Assembly: GCA_007570785.1 (NCBI GenBank)
Contig: ML662449.1
Location: 8,485,987 to 8,549,986 of the forward strand
Source of the DNA: Antilocapra americana
Taxonomy: Eukaryota > Chordata > Mammalia > Artiodactyla > Antilocapridae
Length of the DNA stretch: 64,000 nt
Direction of reading: 5' to 3'
Shown here: positions 40,701 to 48,404 of the stretch, one piece after another
Layout: each line of letters opens with the position of its first letter
How positions within the stretch are numbered: the stretch's first letter is position 1
Notes under the pieces: generated by a model
Told to the model about the DNA's origin: nothing
Seen by the model: only the letters and a program-made list of their open reading frames with translations
Database searches by the model: none
Translations under genes and position numbers: made by a program

Positions 40701-43700
40701 CCCATGTTGACATGCAGGTAGAATTCAAAGGAAAACTATTTCATGGTCAAAACTACGTATTGAACTAAAGCAGAACTGTGAGTCAGTATCATCTATTCTC
40801 CCATGCTTGTGGGAAATGTTATTTTAAGTATGGTGTTGCAGTCAATGAAGTCCTTATTTCTGCTACATCATGGATTGCACCATTTAGTTGTCCAGTCTGA
40901 TCCATGACATCATGGGTATAACATCCTAAATCAGTGGTCATTTTGTTCCTGTTTGAATACTTTGAAGGCAAGGAAACTAATTTGTTCAGCAGTCTATTTT
41001 TTTATATAAATAAACTTTTCCAGGTTGGACAATTTCCCAGTGAAAACATATTAGGTTAGCAGCAGAGAGATGACACAAAGTGTTTAACAGCATGATTTCT
41101 GGGGCCTTAAGAACTTGGGTTCAAATCTCAACTTTGTCTCTTCCAGGATATATGGCCTTAAGCAAGTTATTTCATTTTTTCCAAACCTTAGTCTCCTCAC
41201 TTGTAAAATGAAAATAATATAGTACCAATTTCCCATTGCTACAAAGATTAAATGAGATAATACACTGAAAGGGCTGATAACTTACACCTAGCTTGTAGTA
41301 GATGGTCAAAAAGGGTAACCATACAGGCAGATAAGATAAAACAGTTTTGTAGGCAATACTGTGAAGTCATTCTGGACTAAAGTTCTCCTCAGTACCACCC
41401 GTCACAACAACTTCACTTTCGAAAAGAAAATCACTGCAGTCTGAGCCCATGAGGACCACATGAAACATGATCAGGCACGGCTTTCTGTGACACTGGGATC
41501 ACACTGCTGGGTTCCAGTCCAGCTCTGCCACTTAATAGCTGTGTGACCTTAGGTAAAGCCCTTTACCTCTCTGTACCTTACTTTCTGGTGGTTCAGTGGT
41601 AATAAATCTGCCTGCTAATGCAGAAGACGTGGGTTCAATTCCTGGATCAGGAAGATTTCCTGGAGAAGGAAATAGCAACCCACTCCAGTATTCTTGCCTG
41701 GGAAATCTTATAAACAGAGGAGCCTAGCGGGCTACAGTCCATGAAAGTCAGATCTTACTTTCCTCTTCCGTAAAGTAAAGGTAATAGTTGTACCCATTAT
41801 ATGAACATAAAGTGCATTAAATGGTTAGATCTGTCTCTGCTACAAGGTAAGGGCCACATATGCTGGCTACTCTGATAATGATAATTCAATGGGTGCAGAT
41901 CATAGAGGATTATCTCATGGCATCTGGAAGACAAGGCTTGGAAGAATTGCTGGGTGGAGACCACTGAGTCCTGCTCTCTGTTTTGCCCCAGGCTTTCCTC
42001 TTTCTGCTTCCGTCTTTTGCAGCCATTTCCTTTCCTAAAAAAGTCCCTTGTCCTCTCTCTAACCACTCCTATTCCTGTGCTTTCCTCAGCCTCACAGGCC
42101 ACCTAAATTCCTAATACACTCTTTGGATCAGTCCTGCCACTCAACATGATGGCTGGATTGGTTGTCATAGAAACAACAGTTGATTCCATGAATCATGTAG
42201 AGATGAGGTTAGTTAAGGAGGTGACTTGGTGGAGTCTAAGTTATTGCACATAACCTGCTCCTCTCTCTTCTTTTAAGCTATGATTACAAACATATCCAAA
42301 TCAGTGATATGCTTTCAAGGACCTCCAAAATATGTTTATGCTTATTGTCTGAAGTAAGAGACAAAGAGAGGTTGAGGTCACTGCACACACTCTTGCCCAC
42401 AGGCCAATTTGTCCAGGCCCTACTCTGGCTCTGCAAAGTTCATCTCACCTCTCTTTACTGGCTGGGGAAACCTGCCTTTCAGAAGGCTGCCTGGGATCAA
42501 CAAGATGGTGATAGCATTTGCAGTTAGGCAAGCCTGGGTTTGAACTCCAGATTGTCCTCTTATCAGTTGTTGGATATGGGCAAGTCACTTATTCTCTCTG
42601 AGAAATTAATTTATAGAGTTAAAAATACAAGTATACCATATAAGAGCAATGTTAATTACAAGATGCTTAAATTGTTTTTAAAAAAAACAGAAAGCCTTTG
42701 CAGAAAATGTTTCCTTTCATCTGCTCTTGTCAGGATATTAGCCTAAGCAAGCAGGAAAGAAATAGCAACATTAATTATTACTGGTTCTCAAAGAGATTAT
42801 TAGAGCCTACTGCAAAGTATCTACATACACCTCTGTGTATATATGTGCATCTTTTCCAAAGGATGTTTCAAAATAGGGCTAATGAGACAGACTACCAGCT
42901 GAGGGCTCATTTATCCTCCAGCACCTACTTATAACTCTCACAACCACAGACACATCACAAACCCTAATTTAGGCTGAATTGACTCTGAAAATCCCAGTGT
43001 ACTGGAGACAGGCTCAGTGCCAGGAGAAAGGGAGTGAGTTTCTGATCCCAACATTGTCACAGCCATGTGACTTTGAGTAGTCACCAGCTTCTGGGTCTCA
43101 GCTTACTCTTGTGGAAATGAGGGGATAAGGTCAGATGCTCTAAGGTCCCTTCTAGATTTAAATCAAAACAGAATCAGGCAGCAATGTGAGCAGTTTGACC
43201 CCCCTCTTAGTAGAACACTTCAGGCTAAAATTCAGGTTAAAACAGGAATGGCCTAAACAGAGTCCCACAATGCACTCCATCAATTAAAAAACTGGGCCTC
43301 TAAAAGAATGTACTGAATTCGGCCCACTTCTAACACCCTGAGGTCACTTGGGTCACTGTGAACTACTTGCTCATAGAGGTGTTATCCACAGGATGCCAAC
43401 AAGCCTTTGTGAGAACTCACCCTTCTGGGAAGATTCACAGTGACACAGCACACACCCACCATCAGAAGATAAATCAGCAGTGCTAATGAAATTCAGTTTC
43501 CTGACGCCTAACCAGTGAAACTAAGCTTTTTTGAGTAAATTCCTGTCTCTATTTTCTAAGCTTTAAAAAGCTACCTACCATCTTAACAGCATATTACACA
43601 AATTCACTAAGAAGTGCCAATAAAGAGATTTCAGTCCAATAAAAAAAAGATGAATAAGCTACCATTATTGTATCACTGTATCAGCTCATCTTTAATCATT

Positions 43701-44132
43701 TGCTGCTTCTTCCTTTCCAAAAAAATAAAAAGGAGGGGGAAGAATTTAACTAACAAATAAGTAGTTTCTCCTAGTAACCTCTATAGAAGAGTTTGAGTCT
43801 TCCGGCATAACACACATGCATGACTCTTGAAAAGGATGCTCTAAATCATGAAAGATTTCCAGACCCTGCCTTCTGGAATTCTCAGTCCCACATAATCAAG
43901 CTATGCTGACCCCAGAGGTGGAACCTTCCACCTTAAGAACCAGAAGGCAGTGGAATGCATACTGGCTTCTCCCCACAATCTCCCACAACCTGCAGTACTC
44001 TCCCATTTCGGTGGCAGAGAGTGCAAAGCTGGACCCCAATCCTCCCCCACTTATGCCCAGGGTCACCATTGCAGGCGACGCTTTGCTTACCCTCTTCACA
44101 AGATAGCCCTCCCTGATCCGCTTTGGTTCCAT
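16577..44132 (-). CDS. PLEK: Pleckstrin, complete nine-exon coding region (span includes introns)
   Basis: Pleckstrin is the main protein kinase C substrate of platelets and leukocytes. It binds phosphoinositides at the plasma membrane and links receptor signalling to actin remodelling and granule release. Joined exons (listed separately) give 42+156+182+92+185+105+84+70+137 = 1053 nt, which is 350 codons plus TGA and matches the family length. Domain order by residue: PH 1 about 4-101 with Trp21 and the helix Trp92; linker with Ser113, Thr114 and Ser117 in a basic context; DEP about 136-221; acidic hinge about 226-240; PH 2 about 244-347 with Trp261 and Trp338; C-terminus SRTGK. The start was chosen because [13 protein letters not shown] is the family N-terminus and the ATG has A at -3 and G at +4. 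All introns are GT-AG and no exon has a stop or frameshift, so the gene looks functional. PLEK2 is excluded by close residue agreement with pleckstrin as I remember it. Confidence 0.97.
18044..18113 (-). CDS. PLEK: PLEK coding exon 8 (residues 283-305 plus one base of 306)
   Basis: 70 nt encoding [20 protein letters not shown] and then NPD, the middle strands of PH domain 2. The acceptor TTTAG precedes five Gs, so the exact cut is fixed only by keeping the frame. The donor is GTAAG at 18039-18043. Confidence 0.94.
18925..19008 (-). CDS. PLEK: PLEK coding exon 7 (residues 255-282)
   Basis: 84 nt, phase 0. It encodes [17 protein letters not shown] and then [10 protein letters not shown]. This is the basic beta1-beta2 region of PH domain 2 (Arg257, Arg258, Lys259, Lys262, Arg264, Lys265), which would contact 3-phosphorylated inositide head groups. 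The acceptor is ATATAG and the donor is GTGAGA. Being short and phase 0, this exon could be skipped in frame, but nothing in the sequence says it is. Confidence 0.95.
19395..19840 (-). mobile_element. L1 LINE 3' end fragments, antisense on plus (PLEK intron 6)
   Basis: 19395-19600 carries the reversed 3' UTR of a ruminant-type L1 (CTCTCCCCATGTCCATGAGT, then CTATGTCTGTTTCTCCATTG). 19640-19840 carries a second L1 3' piece (ATAGTTGATTTACA, CAAAGTGATTCAGTTATACA, TAGTTCCCTGTGCTATACAG). They are joined by an AT-rich seam. The remainder of intron 6 (19850-24014) shows only the Tigger piece described below and nothing else I can name. Confidence 0.75.
21371..21475 (-). mobile_element. Tigger/MER2-like DNA transposon end
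   Basis: CCATTTTATATAAAGGACTT, then GAGCATCCATGGATTTCAG, TATCCATGG, GGTCCTAGAACCAATCC and TGGGTACTGAGG match the reversed terminal region of the Tigger family. Only this end is present. Confidence 0.7.
24015..24119 (-). CDS. PLEK: PLEK coding exon 6 (residues 220-254)
   Basis: 105 nt, phase 0 at both ends. It begins [17 protein letters not shown], an acidic Ser/Asp-rich hinge, and passes into the first strand of PH domain 2 ([12 protein letters not shown]). The acceptor CAG is at 24120-24122 and the donor GTGAG starts at 24014. SSDDD fits a casein-kinase-type acidic site by composition; that is inference. Confidence 0.95.
24307..24436 (-). mobile_element. Short CHR-type SINE with 15-bp target duplication (PLEK intron 5)
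   Basis: The T tract at the left is the tail on the minus strand; the right end reads CCACTGGACCACCAGGGAAG. The duplication TCTAGATGCTTATTT is exact at 24292-24306 and 24437-24451. Confidence 0.9.
25227..25424 (-). mobile_element. Bov-tA SINE (PLEK intron 5)
   Basis: Antisense copy: GTGCTCAGTCCCTAAGTCAC at the left and the tRNA-like head ending CATTGAGCCACCA at the right. It lies 0.3 kb from exon 5 and does not touch its splice donor. Confidence 0.88.
25732..25916 (-). CDS. PLEK: PLEK coding exon 5 (residues 158-219)
   Basis: 185 nt. It encodes the core of the DEP domain: [19 protein letters not shown], then the helix [18 protein letters not shown], then [14 protein letters not shown]. The acceptor CAG is at 25917-25919 and the donor GTGAG is at 25727-25731. 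The DEP fold is thought to take part in membrane association or protein contacts and is the signature that separates pleckstrin from simple PH proteins. Confidence 0.96.
26183..29285 (-). mobile_element. Nearly full-length BovB (RTE) LINE in PLEK intron 4
   Basis: BovB is an autonomous RTE-class retrotransposon encoding an APE-like endonuclease and a reverse transcriptase. Read on the minus strand: endonuclease frame 29069-28284 with the motifs ISELRW, QAYAPT and GDWNAKVG, frameshifted after about residue 190; reverse-transcriptase frame 28096-26816 (426 codons) with [33 protein letters not shown] and the catalytic block [10 protein letters not shown]; then, after a stop, the C-terminal frame 26800-26339 ([10 protein letters not shown]). 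The 3' tail is a short CAGTT/ACTGAA repeat. About the first 150 bp seen in the copy at 61950 are missing. Few lesions for this family; not coding-competent as it stands. Confidence 0.95.
29890..30260 (+). mobile_element. L1 LINE 3' end (PLEK intron 4)
   Basis: CCTATTGTATAGCACAGGGA, then GAAAAAGAATATATACGTG, then CTAACACAATATTGTAAAGC and CTTCAATAAAAGT are the known L1 3'-end phrases of cetartiodactyls. An inexact second piece, TTAGTATAGTTCCCTGTGCT, follows at 30205-30260 in reverse sense. Confidence 0.75.
30490..30604 (+). mobile_element. BovB/Bov-A 3' end fragment (PLEK intron 4)
   Basis: AATGGACATGAATTTGAGCA, then GGGAAGCCTGGCATGTTACA and GAGAGTCGGACACAACTTAG are the last ~110 bp of BovB. 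It ends in ACAACAAC. Very short, probably a dead-on-arrival copy. Confidence 0.8.
30975..31066 (-). CDS. PLEK: PLEK coding exon 4 (residues 127-158, both split codons)
   Basis: 92 nt, from the last base of codon 127 to the first base of codon 158. It encodes [18 protein letters not shown] and then KIFNHCFT, the start of the DEP domain. The acceptor is GTGCAG and the donor is GTAAAA at 30974. Codon 127 reads AG|T, Ser; I recall Gly in human. Confidence 0.95.
31460..31647 (-). mobile_element. CHR-type SINE (PLEK intron 3)
   Basis: T tract 31460-31471 as tail, then the reversed CHR body (AAAGTCTTTATTGAATTTG, TTTTTTGGCTGCAAGGCATG) and the right end ACCACCAGACCATCAGGGAA. It lies 0.4 kb upstream (transcript sense) of exon 4. 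Confidence 0.85.
32756..32937 (-). CDS. PLEK: PLEK coding exon 3 (residues 67-126 plus two bases of 127)
   Basis: 182 nt. It starts [16 protein letters not shown] and completes PH domain 1, including the invariant C-terminal helix Trp (residue 92, in RDAWVRDI). It then enters the linker [11 protein letters not shown], where Ser113, Thr114 and Ser117 match the protein kinase C sites mapped in human pleckstrin. The acceptor CAG is at 32938-32940 and the donor GTGAC starts at 32755. The intron before it is only 241 bp. Confidence 0.96.
33179..33334 (-). CDS. PLEK: PLEK coding exon 2 (residues 15-66)
   Basis: 156 nt, phase 0 at both ends. It begins [14 protein letters not shown] and ends QDFGKRM, giving most of the beta-barrel of PH domain 1, including Trp21 and Lys22. 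The acceptor is TCACAG at 33335-33340 and the donor is GTGAG at 33174-33178. Met17 and Ser20 differ from human Val and Thr as I remember them; both are conservative changes. Confidence 0.95.
33968..34421 (+). mobile_element. 5'-truncated L1 (L1_BT-like) with target duplication (PLEK intron 1)
   Basis: The 3' end of a young ruminant L1: GTGAAGTAAGCCAGAAGG, the G-rich 3' UTR (GGGAGGGAATCGGGAAGGAG) and AAACCAACACAATAAAGTAA, ending in an A-rich tail. The duplication AAGTTTTCCATT is exact at 33956-33967 and 34422-34433. It is antisense to PLEK. Confidence 0.92.
34900..35480 (+). mobile_element. Old L1 ORF2 fragment (PLEK intron 1)
   Basis: Phrases of the L1 ORF2 C-terminal third in order: CACAATGAAATACCTCTGCA, CATGGCTGGCAGGAGAGC, GGTACATTCAATTAGG. 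Many indels. Confidence 0.75.
36466..36515 (-). mobile_element. Tiny Bov-tA 3' end fragment
   Basis: ACTTACTCAGTCATATCTGA then CTCTTTGTGACTTCATC, about 45 bp, in an AT-rich setting. Confidence 0.65.
36770..37140 (+). mobile_element. Old L1 ORF2 fragment (PLEK intron 1)
   Basis: A-rich L1-like text: AAGAAAACTTAAAGGTC, AATATCCTTAATATA, CAGATGGGCAAATGATATAA. It is the region just 5' of that in the 34900-35480 piece, so both may come from one old insertion. Confidence 0.6.
37340..37555 (+). mobile_element. MIR SINE remnant (PLEK intron 1)
   Basis: CTCAAATCCCAGCTCTGCC, then GGACTGTGACTTTGAGG, then TGACAAATGGGAATAATGC, the MIR core order. Confidence 0.75.
37576..37794 (+). mobile_element. Bov-tA SINE with 12-bp target duplication (PLEK intron 1)
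   Basis: Complete head-to-tail copy (GCTTTCCTGATGGCTCAGTG to GAGTCAAACACGACTGATGG). ATAGATATACCT is exact at 37564-37575 and 37795-37806. Confidence 0.93.
38401..40388 (-). mobile_element. BovB LINE, internally deleted (PLEK intron 1)
   Basis: Minus-strand pieces of endonuclease C-terminus, the 5' half of the reverse transcriptase (frames at 39984-39796 and 39781-39542) and the C-terminal region (39177-38683). The segment holding the catalytic YADD block is gone: at about 39177-39215 the sequence jumps from the post-YADD region to the GFRK region with some 35 bp of foreign filler. Not functional. Confidence 0.92.
41065..41310 (+). mobile_element. MIR SINE remnant (PLEK intron 1)
   Basis: GAACTTGGGTTCAAATCTCA, GGCCTTAAGCAAGTTATTTC and TCACTTGTAAAATGAAAATA follow the MIR order. 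Confidence 0.8.
41490..41835 (+). mobile_element. MIR SINE remnant split by a Bov-tA
   Basis: Left part 41490-41585 (GGGTTCCAGTCCAGCTCTGC, AGCTGTGTGACCTTAGG) and right part 41754-41835 (CCTCTTCCGTAAAGTAAAGG). The two halves join once the SINE at 41586-41753 and one copy of its duplication are removed. Confidence 0.8.
41586..41753 (+). mobile_element. Bov-tA SINE with target duplication, nested in a MIR
   Basis: From TGGTGGTTCAGTGGTAATAA to CTACAGTCCATGAAAGTCAG; the far 3' end is shortened. CTTACTTTC is exact at 41577-41585 and 41754-41762. Confidence 0.9.
42505..42610 (+). mobile_element. MIR SINE remnant (PLEK intron 1)
   Basis: CTGGGTTTGAACTCCAGATT and GGGCAAGTCACTTATTCTCT are MIR core text. 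Confidence 0.65.
43000..43175 (+). mobile_element. MIR SINE remnant (PLEK intron 1)
   Basis: GCCATGTGACTTTGAGTAG, GGGTCTCAGCTTACTCTTGT and GGTCCCTTCTAGATTTAAA fit MIR. Close to the 5' end of intron 1. Confidence 0.6.
44091..44132 (-). CDS. PLEK: PLEK coding exon 1 (residues 1-14)
   Basis: Encodes [14 protein letters not shown], the first strand of PH domain 1. The donor after AGG is GTAAGC (44085-44090), phase 0. Residues Lys13 and Arg14 fall where the phosphoinositide-binding basic pair of this PH domain lies; human pleckstrin, from memory, has Lys at 14. The exon is followed by a 10.8-kb intron, the largest of the gene. Confidence 0.95.
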
Positions 44133-44500
44133 GTTGGATGGACAGACAGCCAGATGCCCTCGCAGATGAGTCGTCTCAGAAGCTCACCCTCCTCTGAGAG
44201 CTGGGGCAGCTGTGGGCTGCTTTTCTAGAGCGAGGTCCCTTTCACAATTTCCCCTCTGCAGGCGATCTCGTGATCACATCCTCTTCTCCTCACTGGGGTG
44301 GAAGACCAGAATAAGGAACTGCAGCTTGAAACAACCCATTCTTTGCTAATGTTGGAGACTTACCATAAGTACAGTTGGGTTGAATATTTACCTGAGGGTC
44401 AATTTTTATTACCAAAAAGGAAAGTTCTCCTAAAGGGAGAAAAATAGTGAAAGGAAGGCGAAAGTGAAAAAGAAAGAATTTCCTACTCCTGGAAATTGTC
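44133..44500 (-). promoter_or_regulatory. PLEK: PLEK 5' UTR and proximal promoter region
   Basis: Directly above the PLEK start codon. It has few CpGs, so there is no CpG island, and I see no clear TATA box. This fits a blood-cell-restricted promoter. The plus strand carries GGAA followed by GAAAGTGAAA at 44453-44469, an ETS plus interferon-response-like pairing, and further GGAA cores nearby. The transcription start cannot be placed from sequence alone. Confidence 0.45.
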
Positions 44501-45280
44501 CTGGCTTAGGAATTATTCCTGAGAGCCTCAAAATGCTTAATAAAAATGCCAAGAAATTCGAAACTGTTTGGTGAAAATAAAGGCAACTGCTATTAAGTGA
44601 AGGTCTGTGCTAGGTGTGTTTCAGCCGACTTCATTTAATGTAGCTGTTACAAGATACCCAGAGGGGACAGTACACTGTTCCTTCTGTAAAACTCTCAAGA
44701 TGTAAGGACACTTACGCTCAGAGAAGTAAAGAGTTGTCTTGAGGACACACAGCAGGTAAGGACAGAAGAGTAGGGAGGGTCCTTACCAGGGTGCTGGGGT
44801 CTCCCATCTGGCGTGAGATGCATGTGTCACACAGAATGTTAATTCCACAGTAAAAAGAAGCCAGTATTCAAACATGTCTGAGAAATTGTACGAATTAAAG
44901 ATCCCTCCCCCCCCACACAAGTACTACAGCCAAGAATCCTACTGTCATGGTGTTTAAAATGTGTTTTTCAAATTTATTTGACCACAGAATTCTGAGCAAT
45001 TTTTATCAACATTCTTGTTATAAATTGAATTGAAAAAAAAAAAACCGTCAAAAACAAATTTAACATAAATATCTAAAAATGACCCTCAACCACACACACA
45101 AAAATCCTAACTCCCAGTACTTTAGAATGTGACCTTATTTGGCAATAAGGTTATTGCCAATAAGGTTATTGCCTTATTTGGCAATAAGGTTATTGAAGAT
45201 GTAATTAGTTAGGATGAGATCATACTGGAGTAGGTTGGCCCTTCATCCAATATGACTGGTTTCTTTGAATAAGAAGAGTA

Positions 45281-45452
45281 AGGGGACTTCCCAGGTCACC
45301 CAATGATTAAGACTGCACTCTCCAATGCGGTGGGTGCACGTTTGATCTCTGGTCAGGGAGCTAAAATCCCACATGCCTTGTGGCCAAAAAACCAAACAAA
45401 ATATTGCTACAAATTCAATAAAGACTCTTAAAATGGCCACATAAAAAAAAAA
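45281..45452 (+). mobile_element. CHR-type SINE inside the MLT1 LTR
   Basis: Head GGGGACTTCCCAGGTCACCC, B-box-like GTTTGATCTCTGGTCAGGG, tail phrase TCAATAAAGACTCTTAAAA and an A tract. AAGAGT flanks both sides, a weak target duplication. Confidence 0.85.
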
Positions 45453-45674
45453 AGAGTGAGACAGAAAGAAGGCAGTTATGTGAAAGCAAAGGCAGAATTG
45501 GAGTGCTATCTCTACATACCAAAGAATGTCAAGGACTGTCAGCAAATACCAGAAGCTGGAAGAGGCAGGCAAGTTTCTCTTCTACAGCAGTCATAGAGAA
45601 CATGGCCCTGCCAGTTGATTTCAGACTTCTAACCTCCAGGATTGTGAAACGATCAATTTCTGATGTTTTATGTC

Positions 45675-46229
45675 TGCTGTGGCCAGCACAGCAGGTCGGG
45701 GTCGAATGTGGTCGATGCACAGTTTGGGGAAAAGAAACTAGAGACAGAATTAAAGTTTTAAAGATGGGACCAGGGGACTCAAGACCTCTTGGGTCAAGAG
45801 CCCTGTTCCTCAGAACCACATCACTTTTATTTAGTGTCTTGGCAAGAAGAAAGTATCTGCTGTGTTACGATGAAGTCAGCCTCCTGTGTCCCCGGTCACG
45901 TCTCCCGCTTTATTGATTACTTTAAATTAATCTTTGTTATTTTCTTGTACAAGGGCTATCACCTAGCTGGAGGTCATAGACCCACATATACCTTGGGAAA
46001 ACATCTTAGGGTATGCTCAAGCAGTGTTGTGAACTTGCGCTGACCAGCATTCCAAGGTCCACACTACATTTTTCCTTTGCTTAGCAGGGCATGACAACCC
46101 CAACTGATCAACCCAATGTACTTTTATTTGGGTTATGCTGTATTGCTATATTTTGCTTTTATTGTTTTCCCATGGTGATTTTCTCATGGCTTAGCCAGAG
46201 CAACAGGCGGCTGACTGTTAACCCCTGCA
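45675..46229 (-). mobile_element. Solo LTR of a class II-like endogenous retrovirus
   Basis: 555 bp bounded by TG...CA and by an exact 6-bp duplication TATGTC (45669-45674 and 46230-46235); removing it restores the MLT1 sequence across the join. Six-base duplications are usual for ERV class II (betaretrovirus-like) integrations. On the minus strand there are AATAAA signals (for example 45908-45916 and 45826-45840 in reverse), followed by a T/C-rich U5-like end, so the LTR points the same way as PLEK, about 1.5 kb above its ATG. No internal viral gene remains. The class is inferred; the name of the family is unknown to me. Confidence 0.8.
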
Positions 46230-46289
46230 TATGTCTCCTTGTTTCTGGTGTTTTGTTTCAGCAGCCCTAGGAAACTAATACACTCTGGA

Positions 46290-47865
46290 AAACTAGTATT
46301 CTATAAAACAAATTTTGAGGATGTTAATCTGGCCATATGAAAGTGATCATATTGGATTAATCACCTATGCCTCAGTTTTCTCATCTGTAAGATGGGAATA
46401 ATAACGTTTATTCAATGGAATAATTCTTATGTAAGCATTCTTTCTTATCTAAGTATTCTTAAATCAGAATACTTGTAAATGACTAGAAAAGTATCTGGAA
46501 CATAATAGGTGTCCATAAATGTTAGCAATGCCTCCTTTTCAAGGAGTCTCCGTTTCTTTATGGCTAGACCTTTTCAGTGATAAGTTCAGCTGAAATTATA
46601 GAGTAACACAGGACTAGATTTTTTACTAGTTCACTTTCCCTATTTTATCAGTTAGCATTCTTTGGCTGCAGTCACACAGAAACCAACTCTGGCTTATATG
46701 GGCAAATAGGAACTAACTAGAAGAGTGTGGGGTGGCTCACGGACTTGAAGAAATAAAGACTCCAGTCTTTGAAAGGACAGAAAACAGGACAGGTGTGAGA
46801 TTCTAGGAAGCAAGAGGTAATGGAACAGTCTCCTTGAATCACTAAACTGAGAGAACTTGTGGTTTTCAGGCTCTGCAAGAATTTCCAGGGCCCCTCGCCC
46901 TTGGTTGGCCTAGCTTGACTTGGTGCTGACCCTTCAGTCATCTGAGCAGCCCCATCAGGACAGTGCCTTGGGAGAGGGACTCATCCCCAGGGTAAAATCA
47001 ATATTAATCTACTACTAATAGTACAAGAGTGAAGGGCCCCTACGCAGGCAAATCTGACAAATATCCACAAAAGGCATGCGAGGAGCCAGGAAAGTCAAGG
47101 GCAGGAAGATCTGTTCTTGGGTTTCCCTAAGGGCTTCCTGATTCCCTCTTCTCCTCACCAGCAGTCACTGTTCCTCTAATTTTTCACTTTTCATTTTACC
47201 CTAATCCATTCCCTAAAATTATAGGTGACTTGCTATCAGTTTTTCATTGTACCAAAATTAGTAAAAAAAAATTAGTAGGAAGGTTTGGGGGGGGAATAGG
47301 AGAGGAAGAATTGGCATTGATGACACCTAAGCAAAACAGAAACAAATAAAAGGATGACTTGCCACATCTGCACTGAAACAAGTATTTTGCTGCTTAGGTG
47401 TTTATACAGGCAACACATCATAGATGTATCAAGTCAAATTCCATGGCTAAATGTATCTATTTTTGCTTAATTAATCCACTGATTTCTAATTTATAATGTT
47501 TTCTCTCTTTGTCCTAATATCACCAGAGGTCTTAACGAATCCTTTCTCCAAAATCTATCTCTGGAATGCCTACAGTGTAAAAACATCCCCTGAGATCCAA
47601 GTAATGCCTTTAAAGGACTATGTATTGAATGCTTACCATGTGTGCCAGGCCCTGAACTAGGTAAAAATGTCATGCCACCAAGGAACATCCCAAGCTTGTT
47701 CATCAGCTGAACATTACCAGGGGTGTATCAGATACCAGCATCCTGGCTTCTCCCCCTCCTGCCAGGGGTCCTTACGCTTGCTTAGCTACCCCTAGTGGTC
47801 AGTAGGGTGAACTGTCTGGATCAATGACTTCCTAGGACTTCTCTTACCAGAATATTTAGCAAATC
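46290..47865. other. Intergenic stretch upstream of PLEK, no gene
   Basis: Contains a MIR-like piece at 46355-46525 (CTCAGTTTTCTCATCTGTAA, GATGGGAATAATAACG). The rest has no recognisable coding or repeat signal. Confidence 0.5.
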
Positions 47866-47875
47866 TCCTACTCTG

Positions 47876-48092
47876 GTACTTCCCTGGTGGCTGAGACGGT
47901 AAAGCGTCTGTCTACAATGAGGGAGACCCGGTTTCAATCCCTGAGTCGGGAAGATCTCCTGGAGGAGGAAATGGCAACCCACTCCAGTATCTTGCCTGGA
48001 AAATCCCATGGATGGAGAAGCCTGGCAGGCTGCAGTCCATGGGGTCGCAAAGAGTCAGACACGAGTGAAGTGACTTAGCACGCACATGCCCG
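47876..48092 (+). mobile_element. Bov-tA SINE with target duplication
   Basis: Complete copy from CTTCCCTGGTGGCTGAGACG to AGTGAAGTGACTTAGCACGC. CTACTCTG flanks it at 47868-47875 and 48093-48100. Confidence 0.92.
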
Positions 48093-48200
48093 CTACTCTG
48101 TAGATGCCATTCCCAGATCACACAATTAGAACCTTTTCCATTAATATCTTTTTTATGTGTATGTCTCTAGACTTACTTTTAAGTCTCTTTCTGTATTCTT

Positions 48201-48402
48201 TTGGACTTCTGTCGCAAAGTGGTAAAAAAAAAAAAAATTCCGCATGCACTGCAGGAGATATGGGTTCAATCCCTGGGTTGGGAAGTTCCCCTGGAGGAGG
48301 GTATAGCAACCCACCCCAGTATTCTTGTCTGGAGAATCCCAAGGACAGAGGAGCCTGGCAGGCTGCAGTCCATAGGGTCACACACAGTTGAATGTGAGTG
48401 AA
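48201..48402 (+). mobile_element. Bov-tA SINE with an internal A-tract expansion
   Basis: The head GGACTTCTGTCGCAAAGTGG corresponds to GGACTTCCCTGGTGGCTCAG in intact copies. Where those read GGTAAAGAATC this copy has an A run of about 14 (48224-48237), then continues normally to GAGGAGCCTGGCAGGCTGCA. Confidence 0.82.
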
Positions 48403-48404
48403 CC

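Larger units (their letters stand above)
45080..46282 (+). mobile_element. MLT1-type LTR (ERVL-MaLR), interrupted twice
   Basis: Text of an old MaLR solo LTR: CCTAACTCCCAGTACTTTAG, GAATGTGACCTTATTTGG, GATGAGATCATACTGGAGTA, then GAACATGGCCCTGCC, TTTCAGACTTCTAACCTCCA, and the end GCAGCCCTAGGAAACTAATA. It is interrupted by a CHR SINE (45281-45452) and by a younger solo LTR (45675-46229). A short tandem and palindromic expansion lies at 45136-45195. Confidence 0.82.

Noticed and set aside
45136..45195. Short repeats as a CRISPR-like array
   Set aside because: Repeats are adjoining and without unique spacers, lie in a mammalian LTR, and no cas gene exists.
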